A DNA stretch of 64,000 bases from Thioalkalivibrio sp. ALJ21 (GCF_000378605.1 NZ_KB905156.1:124001-188000), one strand, 5' to 3'; positions 35,035 to 44,599 are shown, numbered from the stretch's first letter. The notes: generated by a model not told the origin, from the sequence alone. Translations and numbers: made by a program.

Positions 35035-36371
35035 GGGACTCGAACACGCTAGCGCTGATTGCCGACCACCCAACGCCACTGGCCTGGGTGGCGGGACGCC
35101 GTGTCTCGCGGGCCGCGTTTCTGACGGATGTGCGCGCCCTCGCCCGGCGCATCCCGGCCGGCGGAGCCCACTTCAACCTGTGCGAGGATCGCTATCGCTT
35201 TGCCGTCGCGTTTGCCGCGATCCTGCTGCGCGGGGGCGCTAACATCCTCCCTCCGAACCGCGCCCGGACAACCCTGAGCGAGATCGCCGAGCGTCATCCC
35301 GGCGCGCACGCCCTGGTGGACGAGCGGGACCTCAGTGTCACCCTCCCCGTCATCCCGGTCACCGCGGCCGGGACAGAGGACGCCCACAATGCGGGCGCGA
35401 CCCCGGAGATCCCGTCGGATCAGATGGCGGTACACGCCTATACCTCGGGCAGCACCGGACAGCCCACCGCTCACAGCAGGAGCTGGAACAGCCTTCATGT
35501 CGTGACCGCACAGGCCCTGCGCCGCTTCGGGCTGGATACCGACGGGGGAACACTGGTGGGGACGGTCCCCGCGCAGCACATGTACGGCCTGGAATCCACG
35601 GTGCTTTATGCCCTGCTCGGCCCCTGCACGCTGCTGGCCGAACGCCCGTTCTTCCCGGACGATATCCGCCAGGCCATGGCCGAGCATGCCCCGGCAAACC
35701 TGGTCACGACCCCATTTCACCTGGACGCCTGCCTGCGGGCGGGCCTGACCTGGCCCAGGGCGGCACGCATCCTCAGCGCCACCGCCCCACTGGAACAAGA
35801 CCGGGCACAGTCCGCGGAAACACTGTTTGGCACGACCGTCCGCGAGATCTACGGCTGCACCGAGGCCGGGGCCATTGCCAGCCGCGAGACGGCCCGGGAG
35901 CTCCTGTGGACGGTCTATGACGGGATTGCGCTGACGACCCAGGGCAGCGACCGGGTGGCGGTACAGGGACCCCAGCACCCGGCACCAGTCCCCCTGCCCG
36001 ACCGCATCGAGCGGGAAGGTGCCCAGCGCTTCCGCATGCGCGGACGCCTGGCGGATCAGCTCAATATCGCCGGCAAACGAGCCTCGCTGGCCGAGCTGAA
36101 CCGGCGCCTGAACGCCATTCCCGGCGTAGAGGACGGCGTGTTCATCCCGCCCGATCCCGGACAGGACAGCGGGACCGCCCGTCTGGCTGCGATCGTGGTC
36201 GCCCCGGAGCGCTCCGAGGCCGAGATCCTGGCGGCCCTGGCCGAAACCATGGACCCGCTGTTCCTTCCGCGCCCCCTGGTGATGGTGGGAGCCCTCCCCC
36301 GCAGCGCGACGGGCAAGCTCCCGCGCCAGGTCCTGCTGGACTTGCTGGACCAGCACGGGCAGTGCGCCTGA
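35031..36371 (+). CDS. Aryl polyene AMP-dependent ligase (aryl-acid activation)
   Basis: 446 residues of the ANL adenylating family. The phosphate loop is YTSGSTGQPTAHSRSW near residue 140. EIYGCTEAGAIASR is the A5-type core, and ATGKLPRQVLL near the end carries the catalytic Lys. It probably activates a hydroxybenzoate-type starter and loads it on the ACP. It begins at ATG 35031 in an ATGA overlap; in-frame codons upstream lie inside the membrane protein gene and are ignored. A dehydratase gene follows 3 bp downstream. Confidence 0.88.
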   Translation: MRDSNTLALIADHPTPLAWVAGRRVSRAAFLTDVRALARRIPAGGAHFNLCEDRYRFAVAFAAILLRGGANILPPNRARTTLSEIAERHPGAHALVDERDLSVTLPVIPVTAAGTEDAHNAGATPEIPSDQMAVHAYTSGSTGQPTAHSRSWNSLHVVTAQALRRFGLDTDGGTLVGTVPAQHMYGLESTVLYALLGPCTLLAERPFFPDDIRQAMAEHAPANLVTTPFHLDACLRAGLTWPRAARILSATAPLEQDRAQSAETLFGTTVREIYGCTEAGAIASRETARELLWTVYDGIALTTQGSDRVAVQGPQHPAPVPLPDRIEREGAQRFRMRGRLADQLNIAGKRASLAELNRRLNAIPGVEDGVFIPPDPGQDSGTARLAAIVVAPERSEAEILAALAETMDPLFLPRPLVMVGALPRSATGKLPRQVLLDLLDQHGQCA

Positions 36372-36374
36372 GCA

Positions 36375-36701
36375 ATGGCACCGATCATTGCCACGCGCCG
36401 CATCCCGGCCAGCCACCCCTCACTGCCCGGGCATTTCCCCGGTCAGCCGGTCGTACCGGGCGTGGTCATCCTGGCCACGGTGGACGCCGTCGCGCGCGCA
36501 AGCGGCCTGGGCCCGGTGGCCGCCCTGCCACGGGCGAAATTTCTGGCGCCGTTGCTTCCGGAGGTCGATTTCCGGGTGGAGATTGATCCCCCTGGTACCA
36601 GCGGCCTGCGCGCATTCCGCGTTATCCGCGACGGTGCGGAGACATCCGACCCCCTGTGTAGCGGACAACTGAAGCTGCACGACGCCGGACAAACGGCGTG
36701 A
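36375..36701 (+). CDS. Hotdog 3-hydroxyacyl-ACP dehydratase, ApeI-like
   Basis: 108 residues. The hotdog active-site segment ASHPSLPGHFPGQPVVPGVVIL is split over residues 12-33, with the catalytic His in GHFPG. In aryl polyene synthesis one dehydratase of this type removes water to make each conjugated double bond. The stop TGA overlaps the GTG of the acyltransferase by 4 nt, fixing the intended start of that gene. Confidence 0.82.
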   Translation: MAPIIATRRIPASHPSLPGHFPGQPVVPGVVILATVDAVARASGLGPVAALPRAKFLAPLLPEVDFRVEIDPPGTSGLRAFRVIRDGAETSDPLCSGQLKLHDAGQTA

Positions 36702-37593
36702 GCCGGGGGTGGTTCAGCCAGGGGGAGCGAGGGTCCCCCCTGGCGCTGCGCATCATCCTGTGGGTTGCTCTGCATCTCGGGCGGCCGGTCGCGCACTGCT
36801 CTACCCGATAACCGCCTACTTTCTTCTGTTTGCCCCGAAATCCCGGGGTTACAGCCGGGACTACCTGCGCCGCGTGCTCGGACGCGAGCCGCGCCTGCGC
36901 GAGATTGCCCGGCACTTCCACAGCTTCGCGGCCGTGATCCTGGACCGCGTCTTCCTGCTGGCCGGCAAGGACGCGTGCCTGGATCTTCATGTCCACAATC
37001 GCGAGATCTTCCTCGAGCATGTCGAAAGCGGCCACGGGGCCCTGCTGCTGGGGGCACACCTGGGCAGTTTCGAGGCCCTGCGGGTACTCGCGGTCGGCAA
37101 GAACGACTTTCCCGTGCGCGTGCTGATGTACCGCGATCACAATCAGCGCATCACCCAGTTGCTGGAGGCGCTTAACCCCGAGGTCGCCGCGTCGGTCATC
37201 CCCCTGGGGGACACCGAGACCCTGCTGCACGCCCGCGACTGTCTGGAACAGGGGGGGATTGTGGCCACCCTGGCCGATCGCGTGGCCGAGAGCGACAAGA
37301 TGGTGGAATGCCGTTTCCTCGGGGGACGGGCCTTTTTTCCCCAGGGTCCCCTGCTGCTGGCCGCAGTGCTGAAGGTCCCGGTCATCCTGTGCTTCGGCCT
37401 CTATCGCGGCGGCAATCGCTACGATATCGTCTTTGAACGCTTTGCCGACGTCATCGAGGCCCCCCGCGGCCGACGCGAAGAGGCCCTGGCCGAATGGGTG
37501 CAACGCTACGCCGATCGCCTCGAGACGCGCGTGCGTGAGGCCCCGTACAACTGGTTCAACTTCTATGATTTCTGGAATGACTCGTCCCGCTAA
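36698..37593 (+). pseudogene. LpxL/HtrB-type acyltransferase of the polyene cluster, frameshifted near the 5' end
   Basis: The GTG at 36698 (GTGA overlap) opens a frame reading MSRGWFSQGERGS...WVALHLGRPVA, the normal N-terminus and first helix of aryl polyene acyltransferases, but it stops 12 bp past 36796. The rest of the protein continues in another frame from RALLYPITAYFLLF to the stop at 37593, with the HX4E catalytic motif in GAHLGSFE. A loss of 1 or 4 bases in the GTCGCGCACTG stretch near 36790 explains this. A GTG at 36709 would give 294 residues with an unrelated head. The enzyme would attach the polyene to a lipid. Pseudogene or sequencing error. Confidence 0.75.
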
Positions 37594-38194
37594 GCCTTGC
37601 TACCGGCAACTGCTCGGGGTCCGAGCACTGGCCCTGGCGGTGCTCCTGCTGGCCTGCCCGCTGTTCGCCAAGGCGGAAACCTCCGGTGACACACTGGACC
37701 AGATCCTGGAAGCACTGGCCGACAATCCGCCTTCACGTATCGACTTTCGCGAAACCCGCCAGGACCCCCTGCTCGAATTCCCCGAGACCCGCACCGGCAC
37801 GCTGGTGTTCGAGCCGCCGGACACCCTGGAGCGTCGGATGGATGGCGACGGCGGCGAACGCGTGCGGATCGAGGGACGCCAAGTAATCGTGGAGCGCCGA
37901 GGCTCCAGCCGCGAGGTGGACCTGGACGAGCAGCCGGGTCTGGCCGCGTTTGCCGCCTTGTTCCGCTCCCTCGCCAAGGGGGAACGCGAGGGACTGGAAG
38001 AACACTTCGAAGTCGAGACCGAAGGCGACCTGGAGGCCTGGAGGCTGGAACTCACTCCGCGTGACCGCGCCCTTCGCCGCATGATCCTCGGACTCGACCT
38101 CCAGGGCGAGGGCGGTGCCCTCCTGCGCCTGGATACCGAGGAGTCAGGAGGGCGCCACAGCCGCATGCAGCTTGATCCGCAAGACGGCGACTGA
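37577..38194 (+). CDS. LolA-like periplasmic carrier protein of the polyene cluster
   Basis: 205 residues. The signal peptide is LALAVLLLACPLFAKAE, cleaved after AKA. The mature part has the LolA-type opening (LDQILEALADNPPSRIDFRETRQDP) and beta-strand-rich body, including TGTLVFEPPDTLERRM and FEVETEGDLEAWRLELTPRD split over about 147-167. In aryl polyene clusters such proteins are thought to move the lipid-linked polyene across the periplasm. The ATG at 37577 overlaps the acyltransferase end by 17 nt. Confidence 0.83.
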   Translation: MTRPAKPCYRQLLGVRALALAVLLLACPLFAKAETSGDTLDQILEALADNPPSRIDFRETRQDPLLEFPETRTGTLVFEPPDTLERRMDGDGGERVRIEGRQVIVERRGSSREVDLDEQPGLAAFAALFRSLAKGEREGLEEHFEVETEGDLEAWRLELTPRDRALRRMILGLDLQGEGGALLRLDTEESGGRHSRMQLDPQDGD

Positions 38195-38197
38195 TTG

Positions 38198-40582
38198 GTG
38201 CCGAATCGCTTTCCCCTGTCACCGGGACCGGCGCTCTGGCTGATCGGGCTGCTGGTGGCAGCCAGCATCCTGCTGTGGCGGGGCGAGCTGGTCACCGACC
38301 TTCAGGGCTTCACCCCGGAGCCGGTCACCGAGACCGGGGTGGCGCTGGACCCCGGGGGCGGCCCGGCCGGACAGATCCTGCTGCTGGGCATCGAGGGTGG
38401 CAGCAGCCAGGCACGCGCGGATGCCAGCGACCATCTGGTCGAGGCGCTGCGCGGCCACCCCACGGTCGGCGAAATCCGCAACGGGCGTCTCGACCCGGAT
38501 GACCCCGCCCTGGATTTCCTGCTCGAGCACCGCTATCTCCTGAGCCCCGAGGTCACCCCGGAGCGCTTCTCTGTCGACACCCTGCGCGACCAGCTCGAGG
38601 AACGTCGGGAGGACCTCGGTAGTGCCGCACCTCTGATGCCCCGGGAACTGATCGGCCGCGACCCCACGGGCGAATCACTGGTGGTGCTCGAACAGCTGGG
38701 ACAGGCCGGCGGCGGGGGCGAACGCGACCGCCACGGCGTCTGGGTCGACCCCGAGCGCGAGCGGGCCCTGCTGGTCCTGCACAGCGCGGCCGAAGGCATG
38801 GATCTGGACGGTCAGGAAGCGCTCCTGAAGGCGCTGGACGAGGCCTTCGCCGAGTACGCGGACGATCTGGACCTGCTCGTCGCGGGACCCGCGGTGATCG
38901 CAGTCGAATCGCGCGGGCGCATCCGGGGCGAGATCACCGTCTTCAGCCTGGCCGCCAGTCTGGCCCTGGCCACGCTCCTGCTGGTCGTGTTCCGCCACCC
39001 CCACCCGGTCTGGCTCGCGGCCGTTCCGCTGGCCACCGGCATCCTGGCCGGGGCGGCGGTCGTGACCGTGGTCTTCGGCCACCTGCACGGGATCGCACTG
39101 GCGTTCGGCATTACCGTGCTGGGCATCGCGCTCGACTACCCGTTGCACCTGTTCGCGCACAGCCGGCAGCCCCCGAGTGACGGGATGCGCGGCGTGGCGC
39201 GCGAGCTGTGGCCGGCGATTGGCCTGGGTGCCGGGAGCACGGTACTGGTCTACGCGCTGATGGCGATCACGGGGTTTTCCGGCATGGCCCAGCTCGGGCT
39301 GTTCGTACTGACCGGTGTCGGCGTGGCCGCGCTCACCACGCGCTGGGTACTGCCCCAACTGATGCCACTGGCGCTGCAACGCGACGGGGTGCCCCCGGCC
39401 CGCCTGCCGGTACCGGCCGCCCTGACACAGCCGCCAGTGACGGCGCGCTGGATCCTGGCCGCCTCCGTGCTGGGGGCCCTGGTGGTTATCGCCAGCGCCG
39501 ACCCGTTCCCCTGGGAGGACAACCTGGGTGCCCTGCACCCGGTGCCGCAGGAGCACATCGACCGCGACCGCGAACTGCGCCACGCCCTGGGGCTGCCGGA
39601 TATCCGCCATGCCCTGCTGATCACCGCGTCCGACCCCGAGCGGGCGCTGCAGGCCGCCGAGGCGCTGACCCCGGGCCTGGAAGACCTGCGCAACCAGGGG
39701 GTGCTGACCGCCTACGACCATGCGGCCCGGGCCTTGCCGAGCCAGGCCCTGCAGCGCATACGCCAGGGTGCCCTGCCCGCCGCGGACACCCTGCGCGAGC
39801 GGCTGGACACTGCCGTCGACGGGCTGGGTTTTCGCGCAGACGCCTTCGATCCCTTTCTGGAGGATGTGGCCCGGACCCGTGATCTGGAGCCGCTGACCCC
39901 GGCCACACTGCCCGACGGCCCGCTGCGCCAAACGACAGGCACCCTGCTGATGCCGGACGAGGAGGGCGGCGACTGGATGGCCTGGGTACGGCTGAGCGGC
40001 GTGGAGGATGCAACCGAGGTGAGGCAATGGCTGCAGCGGGAACCGCTGGCAGACCTGCCCGGCCTGGCCGATGTGGGCGTACAGCACGTGGATTTCCTGC
40101 GCGCCTCGGAGGACCTGGTCAGCGGATTCCGCGATCAGGCGCTGGAGCGGCTGGCCCTCGGTGTGGTGGCCGTCACCCTGTTGCTGTTGCTGGCCACCCG
40201 CGCCCCCGGGCGCAGCCTGCGCATCCTGACCGCAGTAGGGAGCGGGCTGGTCCTGACCGTGGCCGCGCTGATCCTGCTCGGGATTTCCCTGTCCCTTTTC
40301 CATCTGATCGCGTTGTTGCTGATCGTTGGCCTGTGCCTGGACTACGCGGTGTTCTTCAGCCGCCCGCTGAGAGACCTGCAGGCACGCCAGAACACGGCCG
40401 CATCGGTCAGCATCTGCGCATTGTCCACCGTGGCCGTGTTTGGCCTGCTGGCCCTTTCCAGTCTTCCGGTATTGCGGGCCATGGGGCTCACCGTATTACT
40501 GGGCGTGATATTTTCCTTTCTCGCAGCCGCGCTTCTGGCGCAGCCCCCCCGGTCGCGCCGTACAGTAGCCGTTGACCACTAA
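38198..40582 (+). CDS. MMPL/RND-type exporter of the polyene cluster
   Basis: About 794 residues. An N-terminal helix precedes a large periplasmic domain (about 35-240). Helices 2-6 contain GHLHGIALAFGITVLGIALDYPLHLFAH split over about 285-312, the MMPL signature with Asp in TM4. A second periplasmic domain (about 430-645) and a second helix set with LLIVGLCLDYAVFFSRPL follow. It is expected to extract the polyene lipid from the inner membrane. The start may be GTG 38198 or the adjoining TTG 38195. Confidence 0.88.
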   Translation: MPNRFPLSPGPALWLIGLLVAASILLWRGELVTDLQGFTPEPVTETGVALDPGGGPAGQILLLGIEGGSSQARADASDHLVEALRGHPTVGEIRNGRLDPDDPALDFLLEHRYLLSPEVTPERFSVDTLRDQLEERREDLGSAAPLMPRELIGRDPTGESLVVLEQLGQAGGGGERDRHGVWVDPERERALLVLHSAAEGMDLDGQEALLKALDEAFAEYADDLDLLVAGPAVIAVESRGRIRGEITVFSLAASLALATLLLVVFRHPHPVWLAAVPLATGILAGAAVVTVVFGHLHGIALAFGITVLGIALDYPLHLFAHSRQPPSDGMRGVARELWPAIGLGAGSTVLVYALMAITGFSGMAQLGLFVLTGVGVAALTTRWVLPQLMPLALQRDGVPPARLPVPAALTQPPVTARWILAASVLGALVVIASADPFPWEDNLGALHPVPQEHIDRDRELRHALGLPDIRHALLITASDPERALQAAEALTPGLEDLRNQGVLTAYDHAARALPSQALQRIRQGALPAADTLRERLDTAVDGLGFRADAFDPFLEDVARTRDLEPLTPATLPDGPLRQTTGTLLMPDEEGGDWMAWVRLSGVEDATEVRQWLQREPLADLPGLADVGVQHVDFLRASEDLVSGFRDQALERLALGVVAVTLLLLLATRAPGRSLRILTAVGSGLVLTVAALILLGISLSLFHLIALLLIVGLCLDYAVFFSRPLRDLQARQNTAASVSICALSTVAVFGLLALSSLPVLRAMGLTVLLGVIFSFLAAALLAQPPRSRRTVAVDH

Positions 40583-40620
40583 CATCCGATGCCGATCCCC
40601 CGCCAACTGCAGCCCGCCGA

Positions 40621-41805
40621 ATGAATCCACTGGTAATCTCCGCCCACACCCTGACCTCCGCCACCGGAACCGGCCGCCAGGCCAACGCCGACGCACTGCA
40701 CAAAGGGTACAGCGGGCTGCGCGCCTGCGACCTGGACTCCGTGCGGCTGGACACCCACATCGGGCGTGTGGCGGGTGTGGAGGCGATCGTGCTGACGGAT
40801 CACCTGGCCCCGTTCCAGTGCCGCAACCACCAGCTGGCCGAGCTGGGGCTGCGCCAGGATGGCTTCATCGAAGCCGTCGAGATCGCGCGCGAGCGCTACG
40901 GGGCCGGGCGCATCGCAGTCCTGATGGGCACCAGCACCTCGGGGATCGCCGCGACGGAACAGGCCTACCACCGCCGCGACCTGGCCACCGGGGATCTGCC
41001 ACCGGACTACGACTACCAGCACACCCAGAACATGTTCTCGCTGGCCGATTTCATTGGCACCCGGCTCGGGCTGCGGGGACCGGCGATGGTGGTCTCCACG
41101 GCCTGCTCGTCCAGCGCCAAGGTCTTTGCCGACGCCGAACGCTTTATCGCGGCCGGGCTTTGCGACGCGGCGGTGGTCGGTGGGGTCGACAGTCTCTGCG
41201 GCATGACCCTGCACGGTTTCAATGCGCTGCAGCTCGTGGCCCCGGAACCCTGCCGCCCGCTGCATGCCGAGCGCGCCGGCATCTCCATCGGCGAGGCTGC
41301 CGGATTCTTCCTGCTGGAGAGGCCCGACAACGGCGCGGCCGGTCCCCGGCTGATCGGCCACGGCGAATCCAGCGATGCCCACCACATGTCGGCCCCGCAC
41401 CCGGAAGGGCTCGGTGCAGCGCGGGCCATGGAACAGGCCCTCACGCGGGCACAGCGGTCCGCCGGGGCCATCGACTACGTGCTTATGCATGCCACCGCGA
41501 CCCCCGCCAACGACCGCTCCGAGGCACGCGCCCTGGCGCGCCTGTTTGGCGCAAAGAGCCGCGCCACCGGCACCAAGGGCCTGACCGGTCACACCCTTGG
41601 GGCGGCCGGCGCGGTCGGGGTCGCGCAGGCACTGGCCAGCCTGGAGAGGGGCTTCGTGCCCGCCACGGCGGGGCTCGACCACCTGGACCCTGAGCTTGAA
41701 CTGGACGCCCGGGGGGCCGCTGAGGAACGCGACATCCGCCACGTACTCGTAAACGCCTTCGGCTTTGGCGGCAACAATTGCAGCCTGCTGCTGGAGGCCG
41801 CATGA
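40621..41805 (+). CDS. Aryl polyene beta-ketoacyl synthase
   Basis: 394 residues of the KAS I/II fold. The catalytic triad is complete: Cys162 in VSTACSSSAK, His in MHATATPANDRSE and His in KGLTGHTLGAAGA, followed by the FGFGGNN C-terminal loop. It extends the polyene chain by malonyl-derived units, with the chain length factor encoded directly downstream (ATGA overlap). The start ATG at 40621 lies 38 bp after the exporter stop. Confidence 0.9.
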   Translation: MNPLVISAHTLTSATGTGRQANADALHKGYSGLRACDLDSVRLDTHIGRVAGVEAIVLTDHLAPFQCRNHQLAELGLRQDGFIEAVEIARERYGAGRIAVLMGTSTSGIAATEQAYHRRDLATGDLPPDYDYQHTQNMFSLADFIGTRLGLRGPAMVVSTACSSSAKVFADAERFIAAGLCDAAVVGGVDSLCGMTLHGFNALQLVAPEPCRPLHAERAGISIGEAAGFFLLERPDNGAAGPRLIGHGESSDAHHMSAPHPEGLGAARAMEQALTRAQRSAGAIDYVLMHATATPANDRSEARALARLFGAKSRATGTKGLTGHTLGAAGAVGVAQALASLERGFVPATAGLDHLDPELELDARGAAEERDIRHVLVNAFGFGGNNCSLLLEAA

Positions 41806-42578
41806 AGGTTGGTATTGCGGCCGTTGGCCTGCTGGGTCCGGGCCTGTCCGATTTCGCCTCGGCGCGCCCCGTCCTTGCCGGGCAGGAGCCCCATGAGCGG
41901 GCACCGGTGACCATCCCGCCGACCACCCTGCTGCCGGCCAACGAGCGCCGCCGCACGACGGACACCATTCGCCTGGCGCTGAAGGTCGCGGAGGAGGCCA
42001 CGGCCGACTGCGACCGCAGCCAGCTGCGCTCGGTGTTCGCCTCGTCCTCCGGGGACATGGACATCATCGACCGCATCTGCGAGGCCCTGACACAGGCGGA
42101 GCCCATGGTCTCGCCCGTGCAGTTCCACAACTCGGTACACAACGCCCCCGCCGGCAACTGGTCGATCGCGACCGCGAATCCGGCCCCGGCAACGGCCATC
42201 TCCGGTTTCGATGCAACGCTGGCGGCGGGGTTGCTGGAGGCCGCCACGCTACTGCAGGCTGGCAGTGGCGAGGTCCTGCTGGCCGCCTACGATGTCGCCT
42301 CCATGGCCACGTTCCGGCGTGTACGGCCCATCACCGAGTCGTTTGCCGTCGGCCTGCGCCTGTGTCCCGCAGGTGCCGGGCGGCCCACCCTCGAGCTGGC
42401 CCTGGGAGAGGGCAGCGACCCCACCCCCTGCCGCCAGGACTCGCTGGAGGCCCTGCGCGGCACCAACCCCGCTGCCCGTTCCCTGCCCCTGCTGGAGGTG
42501 CTCGCGCGCGGCGAAGGCGGTCATGTTACGCTTGCCGCGCCACTGGGACGATCGCTGGAGATTCGCGTCACGCCCTGA
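41802..42578 (+). CDS. Aryl polyene chain length factor (ketosynthase-like)
   Basis: 258 residues, much shorter than a ketosynthase, with VFASSSGDMDIIDRICEAL and FHNSVHNAPAGNWSIATANPAP. No catalytic Cys is seen where ketosynthases have one. It is expected to form a heterodimer with the preceding ketosynthase and limit the number of extensions, like type II polyketide chain length factors. The start ATG at 41802 forms an ATGA overlap. Confidence 0.85.
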   Translation: MKVGIAAVGLLGPGLSDFASARPVLAGQEPHERAPVTIPPTTLLPANERRRTTDTIRLALKVAEEATADCDRSQLRSVFASSSGDMDIIDRICEALTQAEPMVSPVQFHNSVHNAPAGNWSIATANPAPATAISGFDATLAAGLLEAATLLQAGSGEVLLAAYDVASMATFRRVRPITESFAVGLRLCPAGAGRPTLELALGEGSDPTPCRQDSLEALRGTNPAARSLPLLEVLARGEGGHVTLAAPLGRSLEIRVTP

Positions 42579-42628
42579 TCTTCCGGTGGTTTGCCTCTCG
42601 CATTAACAACGGATCAGGACGATCCCGC

Positions 42629-43084
42629 ATGAAGGCCGCCAGCCCCCAACTGAACCACGAGGCGATCTGCCGCATGCTGCCGCATGCAGGCGCAATGTGC
42701 CTGCTGGAGACCGTGGTCGGATGGGACGAACAGGCGATCCGTTGCCGCGCCATCAGCCACCGCGCCCCTGACAACCCCTTGCGCAACACCACCGGGCTCC
42801 CGGCCCTGTCGGCGCTGGAGTACGGCGCCCAGGCGATGGCCGTACATGGCGCCCTGCTGGCCGACGCCGGACCACCCAAGGCCGGCTTCCTGGCCGCAGT
42901 CCGCAACCTGCGCGTGCACCGGACTCTGCTGGACGACCTGAATGCGGATCTCGACATCACGGCCCGCAGCGTGATGTCGGATCGCAACAGCTCCATCTAT
43001 GATCTCGAGGTATCGGCCGACGGCGAGCCCGTCCTGTCCGCGCGGGCGACCGTGATCCTGCAAACCGAGGACACCCCGACATGA
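42629..43084 (+). CDS. Hotdog dehydratase, ApeP-like
   Basis: 151 residues. CRMLPHAGAMCLLETVVGWDE has the His characteristic of the polyene-cluster dehydratase. DNPLRNTTGLPALSALEYGAQAMAVHGAL is split over about 52-80. Together with the small ApeI-like protein it would make the double bonds, and pairs of such hotdog proteins are common in these clusters. Its stop overlaps the ketoreductase start (ATGA). Confidence 0.85.
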   Translation: MKAASPQLNHEAICRMLPHAGAMCLLETVVGWDEQAIRCRAISHRAPDNPLRNTTGLPALSALEYGAQAMAVHGALLADAGPPKAGFLAAVRNLRVHRTLLDDLNADLDITARSVMSDRNSSIYDLEVSADGEPVLSARATVILQTEDTPT

Positions 43085-43803
43085 GCCATCGTGCACTGAT
43101 CACCGGCGCCAGCGGTGCCATCGGCCAGGCCATCGCACGGGCCCTGGCCGATGGCGGCTGCGAGGTTTTGCTGCACGCACACCGCAACCCCGAGCCTGCC
43201 CGCGAGCTGGCCGAACAGATCCACTCCGACGGCGGTCAGGCGGATGTCCTGGTCTTCGACATCACCGACGCCGATGCCGCGCGGGCGCAGCTGGAGCCCG
43301 TCGCGGCTGCGCAGCCGGTGCAGATCCTGGTTCACAACGCGGGCGTGCACGACGACGCGCCGCTGGCCGGCATGAGCCCGGAACAATGGGCCCGGCCGAT
43401 CGATGTCGCGCTCAACGGGTTCTACAACGTGGCCCAGCCGCTGCTGCTGCCCATGATCACCACCCGCTGGGGTCGCGTGATTGCGATCTCCTCGGTAGCC
43501 GGCGTGGTCGGCAACCGCGGCCAGGCCAACTACGCCGCGGCCAAGTCCGGGCTGCACGGGGCCATCCGCTCGCTGGCGCAGGAGGTCGGGTCGCGCGGCA
43601 TCACGGCCAATGCGGTCGCGCCGGGGATCATCGAGACCGCGATGAGCGAGTCGAGCTTCGACGCCGAGACGATCAGGCGCATGGTGCCCGCGCAGCGCGC
43701 CGGACGCCCCGAGGAGGTCGCCGGACTGGTGGCATATCTGGCCTCCGAGCAGGCCGGCTATGTCTCCGGCCAGGTGATCGGCATCAATGGCGCACTGGCC
43801 TGA
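43081..43803 (+). CDS. 3-ketoacyl-ACP reductase (FabG-like) of the polyene cluster
   Basis: 240 residues, classical SDR. Cofactor loop TGASGAIGQAIA, NAGVHDDAPL, catalytic Ser in ISSVAGVVGN and Tyr-Lys in YAAAKSGL, and the VAPGIIETAMSE loop are intact. It reduces the 3-keto group after each condensation, before dehydration. In many related clusters a second ketosynthase follows; here a glycosyltransferase does. Confidence 0.92.
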   Translation: MSHRALITGASGAIGQAIARALADGGCEVLLHAHRNPEPARELAEQIHSDGGQADVLVFDITDADAARAQLEPVAAAQPVQILVHNAGVHDDAPLAGMSPEQWARPIDVALNGFYNVAQPLLLPMITTRWGRVIAISSVAGVVGNRGQANYAAAKSGLHGAIRSLAQEVGSRGITANAVAPGIIETAMSESSFDAETIRRMVPAQRAGRPEEVAGLVAYLASEQAGYVSGQVIGINGALA

Positions 43804-43812
43804 CCCGAACCG

Positions 43813-44553
43813 ATGGCGGTCGTCCACGCGCTGATACCGGCCCATAACGAGGCCCCCACGATCACCGCCGTCGTCGCGGCCACACGCCCCCATGTCGACC
43901 GGGTAATCGTGGTCGATGATGGCTCGCGGGATGACACCGCCGACCGGGTCCAATCTGAACCCGGGGTCGTGGAGGTCCTGCGCTTACCGCAAAACCGCGG
44001 CAAGGCGAACGCGCTGTGGACGGGTATGCAGCACGCCCTGGAACAGGGAGCGGACGCCGTGGTCACGCTGGATGCGGACGGCCAGCACGATGCCTCTGAG
44101 ATCCCGAACCTGATCACCGCCTGGCAGGCCCACCCCCACCATCTGGTGATCGGGGCACGGCTCAAAGGCAGGGAAACAACGCCCCCTCTGCGCCTGTTCG
44201 GCAACCGCACCGCCGACTTCTGGATTGGCTGGGCCTCGGGACAGCCGCTGCGCGACTCGCAGTCCGGCTTTCGTCTGTATCCGGCCGACCTGTTGCGACG
44301 CCTGGAGCTGCCTCATGGCGAGCGCCGCAGCTTCGTATTCGAGAGCGAGGCCCTGATCGAGGCCGAGCGCCTGGGCTTCCCGGTCACCCTGGTACCCGTG
44401 CGCTGCATCTACCCGGACCAGCACCGCGCCAGCCATTTCCGGGCCGCAACGGATACCCTGCGCATTATCCAGATGGTTGCCCTACGCCTGCTGGCACGTG
44501 GTCTCCACCCGCTCGGTCTGTTGAGGCATCTGGGACTGCTTCGCAGACCCTGA
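43813..44553 (+). CDS. Family 2 glycosyltransferase of the polyene cluster
   Basis: 246 residues, GT-A fold. HALIPAHNEAPTI and VIVVDDGSRDDT are the nucleotide-sugar binding core and LDADGQHD holds the DxD metal site. No strong membrane segment is seen apart from the hydrophobic C-terminal LLARGLHPLGLLRHLGLL. It may glycosylate the lipid anchor or transfer a head group. Clusters of the aryl polyene type often carry a GT2, sometimes fused to the acyltransferase. Last gene of the operon, 9 bp after the reductase. Confidence 0.83.
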   Translation: MAVVHALIPAHNEAPTITAVVAATRPHVDRVIVVDDGSRDDTADRVQSEPGVVEVLRLPQNRGKANALWTGMQHALEQGADAVVTLDADGQHDASEIPNLITAWQAHPHHLVIGARLKGRETTPPLRLFGNRTADFWIGWASGQPLRDSQSGFRLYPADLLRRLELPHGERRSFVFESEALIEAERLGFPVTLVPVRCIYPDQHRASHFRAATDTLRIIQMVALRLLARGLHPLGLLRHLGLLRRP

Positions 44554-44599
44554 AAACCGCGGCAAAGGTCGGATTCACAAACCTTTTTCCAGGGCGGGA

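Noticed and set aside
34151-44553. Pigment cluster as an entirely new biosynthetic system
   Set aside because: Gene content matches the known aryl polyene/xanthomonadin class; only the reduced composition and frameshift are unusual.
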